From assembly GCA_964505785.1 (NCBI GenBank), contig CAZDJZ010000029.1, forward strand, positions 1-26,082: a stretch of DNA of 26,082 bases, written 5' to 3'. The DNA comes from CAYRTV01 sp964505785 (GTDB taxonomy: Bacteria > Acidobacteriota > Aminicenantia > Aminicenantales > Aminicenantaceae). Of this stretch, positions 1-6,996 are shown piece by piece. Within the stretch, counting starts at the first letter, position 1, and every line of letters starts with the position of its first letter. The notes beneath the pieces are model-generated. The model worked only from the letters and a program-made list of their open reading frames with translations. It made no database searches and was not told where the DNA came from. A program made the position numbers and the translations under genes.

Positions 1-50
1 AACCGGAAATTTTCACGTTGCTAAGATCCGGAAGTTTTTACGTTGCCTTG
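1..50. repeat. Two tandem copies of a 25-bp unit
   Basis: Positions 1-25 and 26-50 align without gaps at 19 of 25 positions. The conserved core is CCGGAA, one variable base, TTTT, C or T, then ACGTTGC (3-21 and 28-46, 17 of 19 identical). The array touches the window edge, so more copies may lie to the left. No spacer is present, so it is not CRISPR-like. Its role is unknown; it lies just upstream of the rplU promoter region. Confidence 0.65.
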
Positions 51-69
51 ACAAGCCGGTTATTGGCTA

Positions 70-104
70 TTGACATAACAAAAGCTATATGTTAGTTTTA
101 TAAA
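70..104 (+). promoter_or_regulatory. Possible rplU promoter region
   Basis: Two TTGACA hexamers lie at 48-53 and 70-75, ahead of an AT-rich stretch that leads to rplU. Neither has a good -10 at standard spacing: the second is 17 bp from TAGTTT at 93-98, and TATAAA lies at 99-104 with a 23-bp gap. A promoter here is expected because rplU starts the operon, but the exact elements are unsure. Confidence 0.25.
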
Positions 105-142
105 ACTTTCCATAAAATTATTTTATTATAAAGGTAAAGAAG

Positions 143-781
143 ATGTTTGCTGTAATTAAAACCGGCGGAAAACAGTATAAAGCTCAAGAAGGCGATATCC
201 TTCAAATCGAAAAAATTGATTATAAAAAAGGTCAAAAAGTGACCTTCAACCGAGTTCTTTTGGTTGAGGACAGCGGAAAAACTCTGATTGGCACTCCTTA
301 TGTCGAAGACGCGGCTGTTAACGGAGTTGTATTGGAGAATTTCAAAGACAAGAAAGTGATCGTTTTTAAGAAAAAACGCAGAAAAGGCTACCGCAGGACA
401 AGAGGACACCGCCAGGAATTAACTCGGATAAGAATCGAAGAGATTGTTACCGGGAAACCGGCCGCGGCTGTTGAAAAAAAAGAAACCGGGGCCAAAAAGC
501 AGGCTCCAAAAAAAGCCGAAGCAGCCGGGAAAAAAGCAGAAGCCAAGAAGCCGGCTGCTAAAAAAGAGACGGCAAAGAAACCCGCAGCAAAAAAAACATC
601 CGGAAGCAGGAAGACATCCGCGGGTAAAAGCACAGCCAAAAAAAGCGGGGCTAAAGCTAAAGAGGCCAAGGCTCCTGCGAAAAAAACAGCTGCGAAAAAA
701 ACCACAAAACCAAAAAGCCGCCAGTCTTCATCTTCAAGCCAAAAGAAGACAATTAAGAAAGGCTCATCCGATAAGGAGTAA
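143..781 (+). CDS. rplU: 50S ribosomal protein L21 with long Lys/Ala-rich C-terminal tail
   Basis: Residues 1-104 are a complete L21: the start MFAVIKTGGKQYK, the basic KKKRRKGYRRTRGHRQ block near 77-91 and the family's normal end near IVTG. L21 binds 23S rRNA in the large subunit. The usual length is about 103 residues, but this protein continues for another 108 residues almost entirely of Lys, Ala, Pro, Ser and Thr (AAKK and PAAKK-like repeats) and ends in a Ser-rich patch, resembling a histone H1 tail. The reading frame is unbroken to a TAA whose upstream bases also form the AAGGAG ribosome site of rpmA. The start is ATG 143 with AAGG at 131-134. The L21 identity is certain; the role of the tail (extra RNA or DNA binding) is inference. 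Confidence 0.97.
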   Translation: MFAVIKTGGKQYKAQEGDILQIEKIDYKKGQKVTFNRVLLVEDSGKTLIGTPYVEDAAVNGVVLENFKDKKVIVFKKKRRKGYRRTRGHRQELTRIRIEEIVTGKPAAAVEKKETGAKKQAPKKAEAAGKKAEAKKPAAKKETAKKPAAKKTSGSRKTSAGKSTAKKSGAKAKEAKAPAKKTAAKKTTKPKSRQSSSSSQKKTIKKGSSDKE

Positions 782-784
782 ACC

Positions 785-1036
785 ATGGCTCATAAAAAAT
801 CAGGCGGAAGCGCAAAAAACGGCCGCGACAGTGTATCTAAACGCTTGGGAGTCAAGAGACATGCAGGACAACAGGTTAAAGCCGGGTCTATTTTGGTGAG
901 ACAGCGGGGCACTCCTTTCAAACCCGGCGTGAATGTAGGCCGGGGAAATGATGATACCTTGTTCGCCAAAGTGGCCGGGCAGGTCCAGTACGAATCCAAG
1001 GCCAATCGTAAATTTGTTTCTGTCATCCCCAATTGA
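785..1036 (+). CDS. rpmA: 50S ribosomal protein L27
   Basis: This is an 83-residue protein with the L27 signature: MAHKKSGGSAKNGRDS at the N-terminus, then KRLGVKRHAGQ and GSILVRQRGT. L27 sits near the peptidyl-transferase centre and its N-terminal tail reaches toward the tRNA acceptor ends. The N-terminus begins directly with the mature AHKK sequence, so the cleavable extension found in Firmicutes is absent. The ribosome site AAGGAG is at 773-778, inside the end of rplU, and the gap to rplU is 3 bp. The rplU-rpmA-obgE order is one of the most conserved in bacteria. Confidence 0.98.
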   Translation: MAHKKSGGSAKNGRDSVSKRLGVKRHAGQQVKAGSILVRQRGTPFKPGVNVGRGNDDTLFAKVAGQVQYESKANRKFVSVIPN

Positions 1037-1109
1037 TAAGGATTATTGAAAATAAAATATAATTCTAACCCCAGATATATTTCCAAAGAAATTTCATTAG
1101 TTCAGCGAA

Positions 1110-1124
1110 CAGGTTAAAAACCTG
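1110..1124 (+). other. Short hairpin just before the obgE start
   Basis: CAGGT and ACCTG form a perfect 5-bp stem around the loop TAAAA, ending 4 nt before the obgE ATG at 1129. It overlaps the only Shine-Dalgarno-like bases (GGAA, 1124-1127). It could dampen translation of obgE relative to rpmA, but the stem is short and may be chance. Confidence 0.3.
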
Positions 1125-1128
1125 GAAA

Positions 1129-2136
1129 ATGTTTGTCGATCAAACCAAAGTCACTTTCATAGCAGGAAAAGGGGGAAACGGGTGCTTGAGTTTCCGGCGG
1201 GAATACCGGGTTCCTAAAGGCGGTCCGGACGGCGGAAACGGAGGGGGGGGCGGCAGTATTGTATTGGAATCCAAAGAAGGTCTGAATTCACTGGCCTATT
1301 TTCGTTATCACCCCATAATTAAAGCCGAACGGGGCGCCCATGGGCAAGGCTCCAACAAAACCGGAGAAAAGGGTAAGGATCGCCGCTTAAAGGTTCCGGT
1401 CGGAACCCAAGTTAAAAAAGAGGATAGGGTTATTTTTGATTTTGTTAAACCCGAGCAAACATATACTGCAGCTAGAGGAGGACGGGGAGGAAAGGGCAAT
1501 GCGGCTTTTGTTTCTTCCACCAACCGGGCGCCCCGGCGCGTTGAAGAAGGAACTTCCGGCGAGGAGATAACTCTGACGCTGGAATTGAAGCTGATTGCGG
1601 ATGTGGGACTGATCGGATTTCCTAATGTGGGAAAATCTACTCTGATATCAAAGATTTCGGCGGCGAAACCGGTTATCGCAGATTATCCATTCACAACCAT
1701 TACTCCAAATTTAGGTGTAGTGGACGCAGGTGAATTCAAGAGTTTTGTTGTGGCTGATATTCCAGGATTGATCGAAGGGGCTCATGCGGGCCATGGTTTA
1801 GGCATAAGATTTCTAAAGCATATCCAAAGAACGAAAATTATTGTTCATATCGTGGATGTTTCCATATATTCCGGCCGGGACCCGATTGAGGACTTGATGA
1901 CGGTAAATAAGGAAATCCAGGCCTTTGATCCCTGCCTTTTGGAAAGACCGCAGCTTATTGTCGCTAATAAAATTGATTTATTGGGTGATGCCCAGGACCG
2001 TTTGGAAAAAACATCTCGTTTTGCCCGGGATAAGTCCGTTCCTTTTTTTGCTGTCTCTGCGATAAAGGGGACCGGACTGAAAGAACTTGTTTTTGCTGCA
2101 GTCCGTCAGTTAATACAGATGGAGAAAGAGTCTTGA
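1129..2136 (+). CDS. obgE: GTPase Obg/CgtA, ribosome assembly
   Basis: This 335-residue Obg GTPase acts in late 50S assembly and growth control. Residues 1-157 form the glycine-rich Obg fold (VPKGGPDGGNGG near 28-39, RGGRGGKGNAAF near 116-127). The G domain follows: P-loop GFPNVGKST at 163-171, DIPG at 210-213, NKID at 280-283 and SAIKG at 310-314. The protein ends soon after the G domain, so it lacks the C-terminal OCT domain and any acidic tail, as in the shorter members of the family. The start ATG has only a weak GGAA site. It lies 92 bp after rpmA and 1 bp before nadD, in the usual rplU-rpmA-obgE-nadD order. Confidence 0.97.
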   Translation: MFVDQTKVTFIAGKGGNGCLSFRREYRVPKGGPDGGNGGGGGSIVLESKEGLNSLAYFRYHPIIKAERGAHGQGSNKTGEKGKDRRLKVPVGTQVKKEDRVIFDFVKPEQTYTAARGGRGGKGNAAFVSSTNRAPRRVEEGTSGEEITLTLELKLIADVGLIGFPNVGKSTLISKISAAKPVIADYPFTTITPNLGVVDAGEFKSFVVADIPGLIEGAHAGHGLGIRFLKHIQRTKIIVHIVDVSIYSGRDPIEDLMTVNKEIQAFDPCLLERPQLIVANKIDLLGDAQDRLEKTSRFARDKSVPFFAVSAIKGTGLKELVFAAVRQLIQMEKES

Positions 2137-2137
2137 T

Positions 2138-2794
2138 ATGCTGAAGGAAAAAATCGGATTGCTTGGCGGCACCTTTAATCCCATTCACCGGGGGCATATC
2201 AAGGCTGCAAAGGCAGTTGCCGGGAGCTTCAATCTGGATAAGATTCTTTTTGTTCCAGCTTATATTCCCCCGCATAAGGAAAAGGGCCCGGTAGCGGAAG
2301 CGAAACACCGGTGGGAAATGGTCAAGGATGCGACTGCTCCGTATCCCCGCTTTATGCCTTCTTCGATTGAAATTGATGCAGGGGGGCCCTCTTATTCCAT
2401 CATCACAATCCGGAAAATCAAGGAAATCTATCCGGTTGAACGGCTTTTTTTTATATTGGGCGTGGATGCTTTTCTTGAGATTGAAACATGGAAAAATTAC
2501 CGGGACGTGCTGAAATCCTGTGATTTTATTGTTATCAGCCGGCCGGGTTATCGTTTGCAGGATGCCTCCGGGCTTTTAGGGGGGCAATGGAAGGGAAAGA
2601 TGACATATATCGAAGAGACAGTTAAAATAAATATAAGGATGATTGAACGGTATAAAATCTATTTATTTGCAATGGATTCTTTGGATATTTCCTCATCGGA
2701 AATAAGGAAGAGAATCAAAGAGGGGCGCTCTATTGAAGGATTGGTTCCGCTCAGTGTTGAAAAATATATTAAGGAGAATAATTTATATTCATGA
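2138..2794 (+). CDS. nadD: Nicotinate-nucleotide adenylyltransferase
   Basis: NadD adenylates nicotinate mononucleotide with ATP to give deamido-NAD, the step before NAD synthetase. The 218-residue protein has the nucleotidyltransferase signature GGTFNPIHRGHI near residues 9-20 (HxGH motif), the FILGVDAF segment near 105-112 and the C-terminal ISSSEIRKRIKEG motif near 184-196. Its length is normal. It starts 1 bp after the obgE stop and its last bases overlap the rsfS start by 4 bp (ATGA), so translation is probably coupled. The partner enzyme NadE is encoded at 9800-10612 on the other strand. Confidence 0.95.
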   Translation: MLKEKIGLLGGTFNPIHRGHIKAAKAVAGSFNLDKILFVPAYIPPHKEKGPVAEAKHRWEMVKDATAPYPRFMPSSIEIDAGGPSYSIITIRKIKEIYPVERLFFILGVDAFLEIETWKNYRDVLKSCDFIVISRPGYRLQDASGLLGGQWKGKMTYIEETVKINIRMIERYKIYLFAMDSLDISSSEIRKRIKEGRSIEGLVPLSVEKYIKENNLYS

Positions 2795-3168
2795 TGATTA
2801 AAACAACTGATTCCAATTCTCTCTCTAAAAACAATCTTCCGCCTGAGGTCAAGCTTTCTGTAGAGGCCGGTCAGGATAAAAAGGGAGAAGATATTGTCGT
2901 GATCAATATTGGAGAAATTTCTTCTTTTGCTGATTACTTTGTGATCATGCATGGTCAATCACACCGGCAAAATAAAGCCATTTCTGAAAATATCCGTGAA
3001 CAGCTCAAAAAGAAAGACATCAGGCCATTGAGCATCGAAGGGCTGGATAGAGCGGATTGGATATTAATGGATTATGGAAATTTTATACTCCATATTTTTT
3101 CCAAGAAAACTCGGGAATTTTATAATATTGAGCAATTATGGGCTGACGGCCCCCGCGCGACATTTTAA
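2791..3168 (+). CDS. rsfS: Ribosomal silencing factor RsfS
   Basis: RsfS binds uL14 (L14) on the large subunit and blocks subunit joining when nutrients are low. The 125-residue protein carries the family's conserved stretches: ISSFADYFVIMHGQSHRQNKAI near 43-64, the GLDRADWILMDYG block near 84-96 and LHIFSKKTREFYNIEQLW. It overlaps nadD by 4 bp; an AAGGAG at 2771-2776 is 14 nt from the ATG. ATG 2794 is an equally possible start one codon later. The nadD-rsfS-rlmH order is typical of many bacteria. Confidence 0.95.
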   Translation: MMIKTTDSNSLSKNNLPPEVKLSVEAGQDKKGEDIVVINIGEISSFADYFVIMHGQSHRQNKAISENIREQLKKKDIRPLSIEGLDRADWILMDYGNFILHIFSKKTREFYNIEQLWADGPRATF

Positions 3169-3179
3169 TCAAAAATAAT

Positions 3180-3208
3180 TTGACATTTCCATAGCAAGTC
3201 TTTATTTT
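3180..3208 (+). promoter_or_regulatory. Internal promoter ahead of rlmH
   Basis: TTGACA at 3180-3185 is followed after 17 bp by TATTTT at 3203-3208, in the 94-bp gap between rsfS and rlmH. This is the widest gap in the operon, so a second transcription start for rlmH, the zinc-finger gene and comF is plausible. Confidence 0.5.
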
Positions 3209-3262
3209 CAGTGCAGTTTGATATTTTTTTGGAGTTCAGGCGTTATGCTTAAGGGTGACTGA

Positions 3263-3730
3263 ATGCATGTGAAATTGTTATGGCCAGGTAAGACCCGAAG
3301 CCGGGCAATTAGAGAAATAGAAAATGAATATATCCTGAAAATTCAAAGAATGGTGCGGCTGGACGTGCTTGAAACGAAGGAAGCCAGGGGATGGTCAGAA
3401 AAGGAAGAAGAAAAGATCAAAGAAATTGAAACACAAAGTATTGAAAAAAAACTTGGAGATGATTATATTATTTGTCTTTCCGATAAAGGAAAAATGATGA
3501 GTTCAAGACAATTGGCAGGGTTAATGAAAAAGACCGAATTACACTATCCCTATCCTATAGTCTTTGTGGTCGGAGGATTTATCGGCTTAAAGGACCGTTT
3601 GCTTGCCAGAGCTGACACTTTATTGTCCTTGTCCAAAATGACTTTTTCTCATGAGATGACACGGATTATGCTTCTGGAGCAAGTTTACCGGTCATTGAAT
3701 ATTATCCAAGGAAGTCCGTATGCCAAATAA
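3263..3730 (+). CDS. rlmH: 23S rRNA pseudouridine-1915 N3-methyltransferase RlmH
   Basis: RlmH is a small SPOUT-class methyltransferase that uses S-adenosylmethionine to modify pseudouridine 1915 in helix 69 of 23S rRNA. The 155-residue protein shows the family's knot region, FVVGGFIGLKDRLLARA near 100-116, and the C-terminal block LSKMTFSHEMTRIMLLEQVYRS near 122-143. Length matches the family. The start ATG 3263 has AAGGGTG 5 nt upstream. Its end overlaps the following zinc-finger gene by 11 bp. Confidence 0.95.
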   Translation: MHVKLLWPGKTRSRAIREIENEYILKIQRMVRLDVLETKEARGWSEKEEEKIKEIETQSIEKKLGDDYIICLSDKGKMMSSRQLAGLMKKTELHYPYPIVFVVGGFIGLKDRLLARADTLLSLSKMTFSHEMTRIMLLEQVYRSLNIIQGSPYAK

Positions 3731-4097
3731 AGGGGGCGTTTTGAATCAAAAAGAAAAAGAAAGCATGAAAAAGAAACTTGAAGAAGAAAGGCAGGAAATT
3801 ATCACTCAATTGAGTGAATTCCGTAATGAAAGCCGGGAGCTGGAACCGGAAACCGCACAAGACGTGGGTGATAAAGCCGAAAGTTCTTATACGAAAGAAT
3901 TTTTACTGCACTTGTCCGAAAGTGAAAGAGAGCGGCTTTTTCTCATTGATGAAGCTTTGAAGAAAATTGAAAAAAGCAATTATGGAACTTGTGAAAACTG
4001 CGGCAAACCCATTACAAAAAAAAGACTGGATGCCATTCCGTGGACTCCCTACTGCATCGAATGCAAGGAAAAACTGGAAGAAGAACAAGAGCCTTAG
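3720..4097 (+). CDS. DksA/TraR-family C4 zinc-finger protein
   Basis: The protein has 125 residues. A charged, probably coiled-coil, N-terminal half (10-85) is followed by a four-cysteine zinc finger, CENCGKPI at 91-98 and CIEC at 112-115, with the family pattern YGTCENCGKPITKKRLDAIPWTPYCIEC. Relatives bind the RNA polymerase secondary channel and modulate transcription during stress, but many short TraR/DksA paralogues are uncharacterised, so true DksA function is not assured. The start ATG 3720 lies inside the end of rlmH with AAGGAAG 5 nt upstream. Its tail overlaps the likely start of comF. Its position at the end of a ribosome-biogenesis operon would suit a growth-rate regulator. Confidence 0.9.
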   Translation: MPNKGGVLNQKEKESMKKKLEEERQEIITQLSEFRNESRELEPETAQDVGDKAESSYTKEFLLHLSESERERLFLIDEALKKIEKSNYGTCENCGKPITKKRLDAIPWTPYCIECKEKLEEEQEP

Positions 4098-4795
4098 GCC
4101 TGATATTTTTCCCTTCCTTCTGCAAAATATGCGGACGTTTTCTTGATAAGGCGGGGGAAAAAATAATTTGCAGCCATTGTTTGGGTGGAATGAAACCGAA
4201 CCGGCATGCTGTTTGTTTGTGTTGCGGCCGATTCTTCGGCCGGTTCGGAGCACCCTCTTTATGCGGAGATTGTCTGACGCAAAAGCCGTTCTATTCCTAT
4301 CACAGGGCATGCGGCACTTATTCAGGACTATTAAGGGATGCGATCCTTCTTTTCAAATACCGGAAATACAGGGTTTTGGGCCAATTTTTAGCAGATTTTA
4401 TGCTGTCCAATCTAAAAGGCCATAATAAAATTTGGCGGAATGTGGATTTGGTGATACCTGTTCCCCTGCATAAAAAAAGACGCAGGGAGAGGGGATTTAA
4501 TCAATCGTTGATTTTAGCCCGTCATCTGGCAAAATGGTTGAAATATCCCCTTGAATCCAGAATTTTATTCAGGCCGGTATTCCGTCCACCGCAAACGTCC
4601 TTTAGTGCTGAAGAAAGGCGCCGCAATGCCCGCGGGGTCTTTGATGTCAAAAATGCAGAAAGATTGCAGAGCAAAACAGTTTTGTTGGTGGATGATGTTT
4701 ATACAACCGGAGCGACCCTCCAAGAATGCGCCCGGATACTGCTGGAGTCAGGAGCCGGGGAAATCCGCGCTGTTACTTTGGCCCGGGCAGAATGA
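4061..4795 (+). CDS. ComF-family amidophosphoribosyltransferase-like protein
   Basis: The N-terminal part has cysteine pairs of a ComF zinc ribbon (CKIC, CSHC, CLCC, CGDC) and the C-terminal part is a PRTase fold with the PRPP-binding motif VLLVDDVYTTGAT. The block HKKRRRERGFNQS is also typical. In competent bacteria ComF helps take up single-stranded DNA; in others the role is unknown, and no other competence gene is present here. The start is uncertain: homology begins near LIFFPSFC (about 4100), ATG 4061 and GTG 4040 are the in-frame candidates, and neither has a ribosome site. It overlaps the previous gene and, at its 3' end, 97 bp of the opposing HEAT-repeat gene. Confidence 0.88.
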   Translation: MQGKTGRRTRALGLIFFPSFCKICGRFLDKAGEKIICSHCLGGMKPNRHAVCLCCGRFFGRFGAPSLCGDCLTQKPFYSYHRACGTYSGLLRDAILLFKYRKYRVLGQFLADFMLSNLKGHNKIWRNVDLVIPVPLHKKRRRERGFNQSLILARHLAKWLKYPLESRILFRPVFRPPQTSFSAEERRRNARGVFDVKNAERLQSKTVLLVDDVYTTGATLQECARILLESGAGEIRAVTLARAE

Positions 4796-6981
4796 ATTGT
4801 CTCCATATACCGTAAAATTCGTTCGCGGTCGTATTCGTTTTCGATAATGTCCAAGGTTATACGCAAAGACGGGATCAAATCCATGCCCCGCATTCCCTCT
4901 TTTTCAGGCGAAGGCAGAATAATCTGCATGACAGCCCAAGCCGCTTCTTTCTTCAGTCCGGGCCAGGAATAAAATTGTTCCGCCATATCTAAAGCTTCCC
5001 GCGCTTTAATCCGGGAAAGACCGGATAGAATGACTTTGGCTTCGGCATTGTTTTGCGGAATTCCAACCGTTTTTTTCATCCAATCCGATTTTTGTTCGGA
5101 TGACAACACCGATTCCGCAACAAGGCGGGTAAAACCCTGCAAGGCCAGGTATCGGTTTTTTCTCCATTTGGTCTTACGGGCAATAAGGAGCAAATGGCCG
5201 GCGGCAGAGAAGTCCGGCCATTCTGAGAGGGTGTATACGGCCGCGGTTTTCATTTTGAGGTCACCTTCGTTATATGACTCCAAGACCGCCGCAAGGGCCT
5301 TTTGGCCGCCGATTTCAGCCAATGGCCTAAGAAAGTCAATCCGCTTATCGCCTTTTGCTTCTTCCAGGGCGTTAAGAATAGGAACGGCGCGGGCTTCCGG
5401 TTCATGGATTTGATTAGCACTGGCGGCTAAAGCCTTTTGGACCTGGGTGATTTTTTGTTTTTCTTCCATTTGAAACATCAATTTCACCAAGCATCCGCTG
5501 TCGGAAGCGGAAACCATATGCTCCAGGGATGAGAAGGCTGCCTGCCTCAGCTGTTCGTTTTTACTTTGGAGGTTGGAAATGGCCAGGCTGGAGTAAGTGC
5601 GGGCGCGGCGCGCAGATAGAATCTGCAGAAGGGAAGCCTTGGCCTCAGGAGAAACATCATTGAATACATTCACTGCGGCCTTGACCGTTGAATCCGCAGG
5701 CATGCGGAGAAGAGCTTGGATGATATAGGAAAGGTCTTCCTCCGAAGACTTTGAGAGCAGGCTGATTAGGACCGGAAGCATATTTTTATCTGCGCAGACT
5801 GCGGCTGCCTTTAAAGCGGCTTTTCTGACTTCAGGCTCTTCTGCTCTGAGGTTCTCAAGGATATATTTATGGGATGAGGGATCGCCTCTTTCCGCCAGCA
5901 TTGCAATTATCTCAGATTTAATGCCTGGGGAAGAGTTTCCGGCCTTTTGTATCCAAGCTTGGGTGAAATCCTCACCGGAAAAATTAACGGCCAGACGATA
6001 GGCTTGTCCCCGGAATTCTGGATTAGGGTTGTCCGCTGCCTCTAGAAGATGGTTCATAGCCTCTTTCCCGCCGGCATCGACGATAAGACTGAGAGCGGCG
6101 GCGGCAGTATGGATTTCCTGCGGGGCTCGAAAATTGCGTATGATTCTGCGGGCGAAATGCAAGGCTGCTGCGGTGCGGCCGTCTTCAGCCAATCTGCGGG
6201 AGTAGAGAAGCAATAAGTGGGGCGCTTGGGCTCTTTCCAGAGGAGAGGTCAGGACATGTGATTTGAGTAATATGACTTCTGCAGCCGGTGACCCTGAATT
6301 TGCCAGCGCGTATAAGGCGGATTGGCGCAGTTCCGGATTTTCATGAGATGCATATTTAATTATTTTTTTTACCGCTTTTTGAGAACGAAGTTCTCCGAGA
6401 TGCTTTATTATGCTCACCCGGCAGGCATCCGGAGATGAAGATAAAGCTTTCCGTAAAGCTTTTTCCGCCGAGGCAGTGCCGATCGTCTTCAATGCACGGG
6501 CGGCGGGCGCACACAGTTCGGGATCCTCCAGGCATTGCCGTAAGGGCTTAACGGCATCATGCCGTCCCGTTAATTGAAGCATTAGAATCAGGAAAGGTTT
6601 TGCATCGTTGTTCGGATGCTTTTTTAATGAATCTGCAACAGCATCGACAAAAAGCCGTCTTTCTTTTTCGTTTTCTATGCGCCCGGCGTAGTCGGCCATT
6701 CCTTTGAGCGCATAACGATATGCTGTGTCCCGGCCTTTACCGGGCGCTTCTAAGCCCATACAAATGATTTTTACGGCCTTGGATCCTAAGGAGAAAATAT
6801 CAGCGGCAAGCTGATATTGCTGTTGATTGTTTTCTGCCGGAAATTGAGCAATGATTTCATCAACGCCGGATACTTTAAGGGCATCCTTGTTAAGTGGAAG
6901 GAAGCCGGCGGAACCCAAGAAGAGCGTCAGGATAATGCAAGCGGGAATATTTTTATTTCTGGTTATCCTTGCCTTTGTCAT
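4699..6981 (-). CDS. Exported HEAT-repeat protein
   Basis: The protein has about 760 residues. A basic start (MTKARITRNKN) and hydrophobic stretch (IPACIILTLFLGSAGFLPL) form a likely Sec signal, so it should act in the periplasm or at the outer envelope. The rest is built of alpha-helical repeats of about 30-37 residues in the HEAT/PBS-lyase style (for example LRQSALYALANSGSPAA and VRKAALKAAAVCADKN), a scaffold for protein binding with no catalytic motif. I chose ATG 6981 because GGAG lies 6 nt upstream; an in-frame TTG at 6993 would add four residues. It begins 15 bp after the oxidoreductase stop, so the two are co-transcribed. The last 32 codons lie antisense to the comF PRPP region and look like a run-off tail. 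Substrate and partner are unknown. Confidence 0.88.
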   Translation of the reverse strand: MTKARITRNKNIPACIILTLFLGSAGFLPLNKDALKVSGVDEIIAQFPAENNQQQYQLAADIFSLGSKAVKIICMGLEAPGKGRDTAYRYALKGMADYAGRIENEKERRLFVDAVADSLKKHPNNDAKPFLILMLQLTGRHDAVKPLRQCLEDPELCAPAARALKTIGTASAEKALRKALSSSPDACRVSIIKHLGELRSQKAVKKIIKYASHENPELRQSALYALANSGSPAAEVILLKSHVLTSPLERAQAPHLLLLYSRRLAEDGRTAAALHFARRIIRNFRAPQEIHTAAAALSLIVDAGGKEAMNHLLEAADNPNPEFRGQAYRLAVNFSGEDFTQAWIQKAGNSSPGIKSEIIAMLAERGDPSSHKYILENLRAEEPEVRKAALKAAAVCADKNMLPVLISLLSKSSEEDLSYIIQALLRMPADSTVKAAVNVFNDVSPEAKASLLQILSARRARTYSSLAISNLQSKNEQLRQAAFSSLEHMVSASDSGCLVKLMFQMEEKQKITQVQKALAASANQIHEPEARAVPILNALEEAKGDKRIDFLRPLAEIGGQKALAAVLESYNEGDLKMKTAAVYTLSEWPDFSAAGHLLLIARKTKWRKNRYLALQGFTRLVAESVLSSEQKSDWMKKTVGIPQNNAEAKVILSGLSRIKAREALDMAEQFYSWPGLKKEAAWAVMQIILPSPEKEGMRGMDLIPSLRITLDIIENEYDRERILRYMETIHSARAKVTARISPAPDSSSIRAHSWRVAPVV

Positions 6982-6996
6982 TATTGACTCCAAAAT

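Noticed and set aside
1..50. CRISPR-like repeat
   Set aside because: The copies are directly adjacent with no spacer and differ at 6 of 25 positions.
388..899. Long open frames on both strands overlapping rplU (minus 388-786, plus 444-899)
   Set aside because: They are shadows of the A/G-rich Lys/Ala tail and of rpmA, give low-complexity protein (Phe/Ala/Val or Lys/Arg-rich), and have no ribosome site.
5030..5413. 127-codon frame antisense to the HEAT-repeat gene
   Set aside because: The HEAT repeats and signal peptide support the minus strand; the plus frame shows no family features.
6982..6993. TTG start four codons upstream in the HEAT-repeat gene
   Set aside because: The Shine-Dalgarno GGAG lies inside this stretch and points to ATG 6981.
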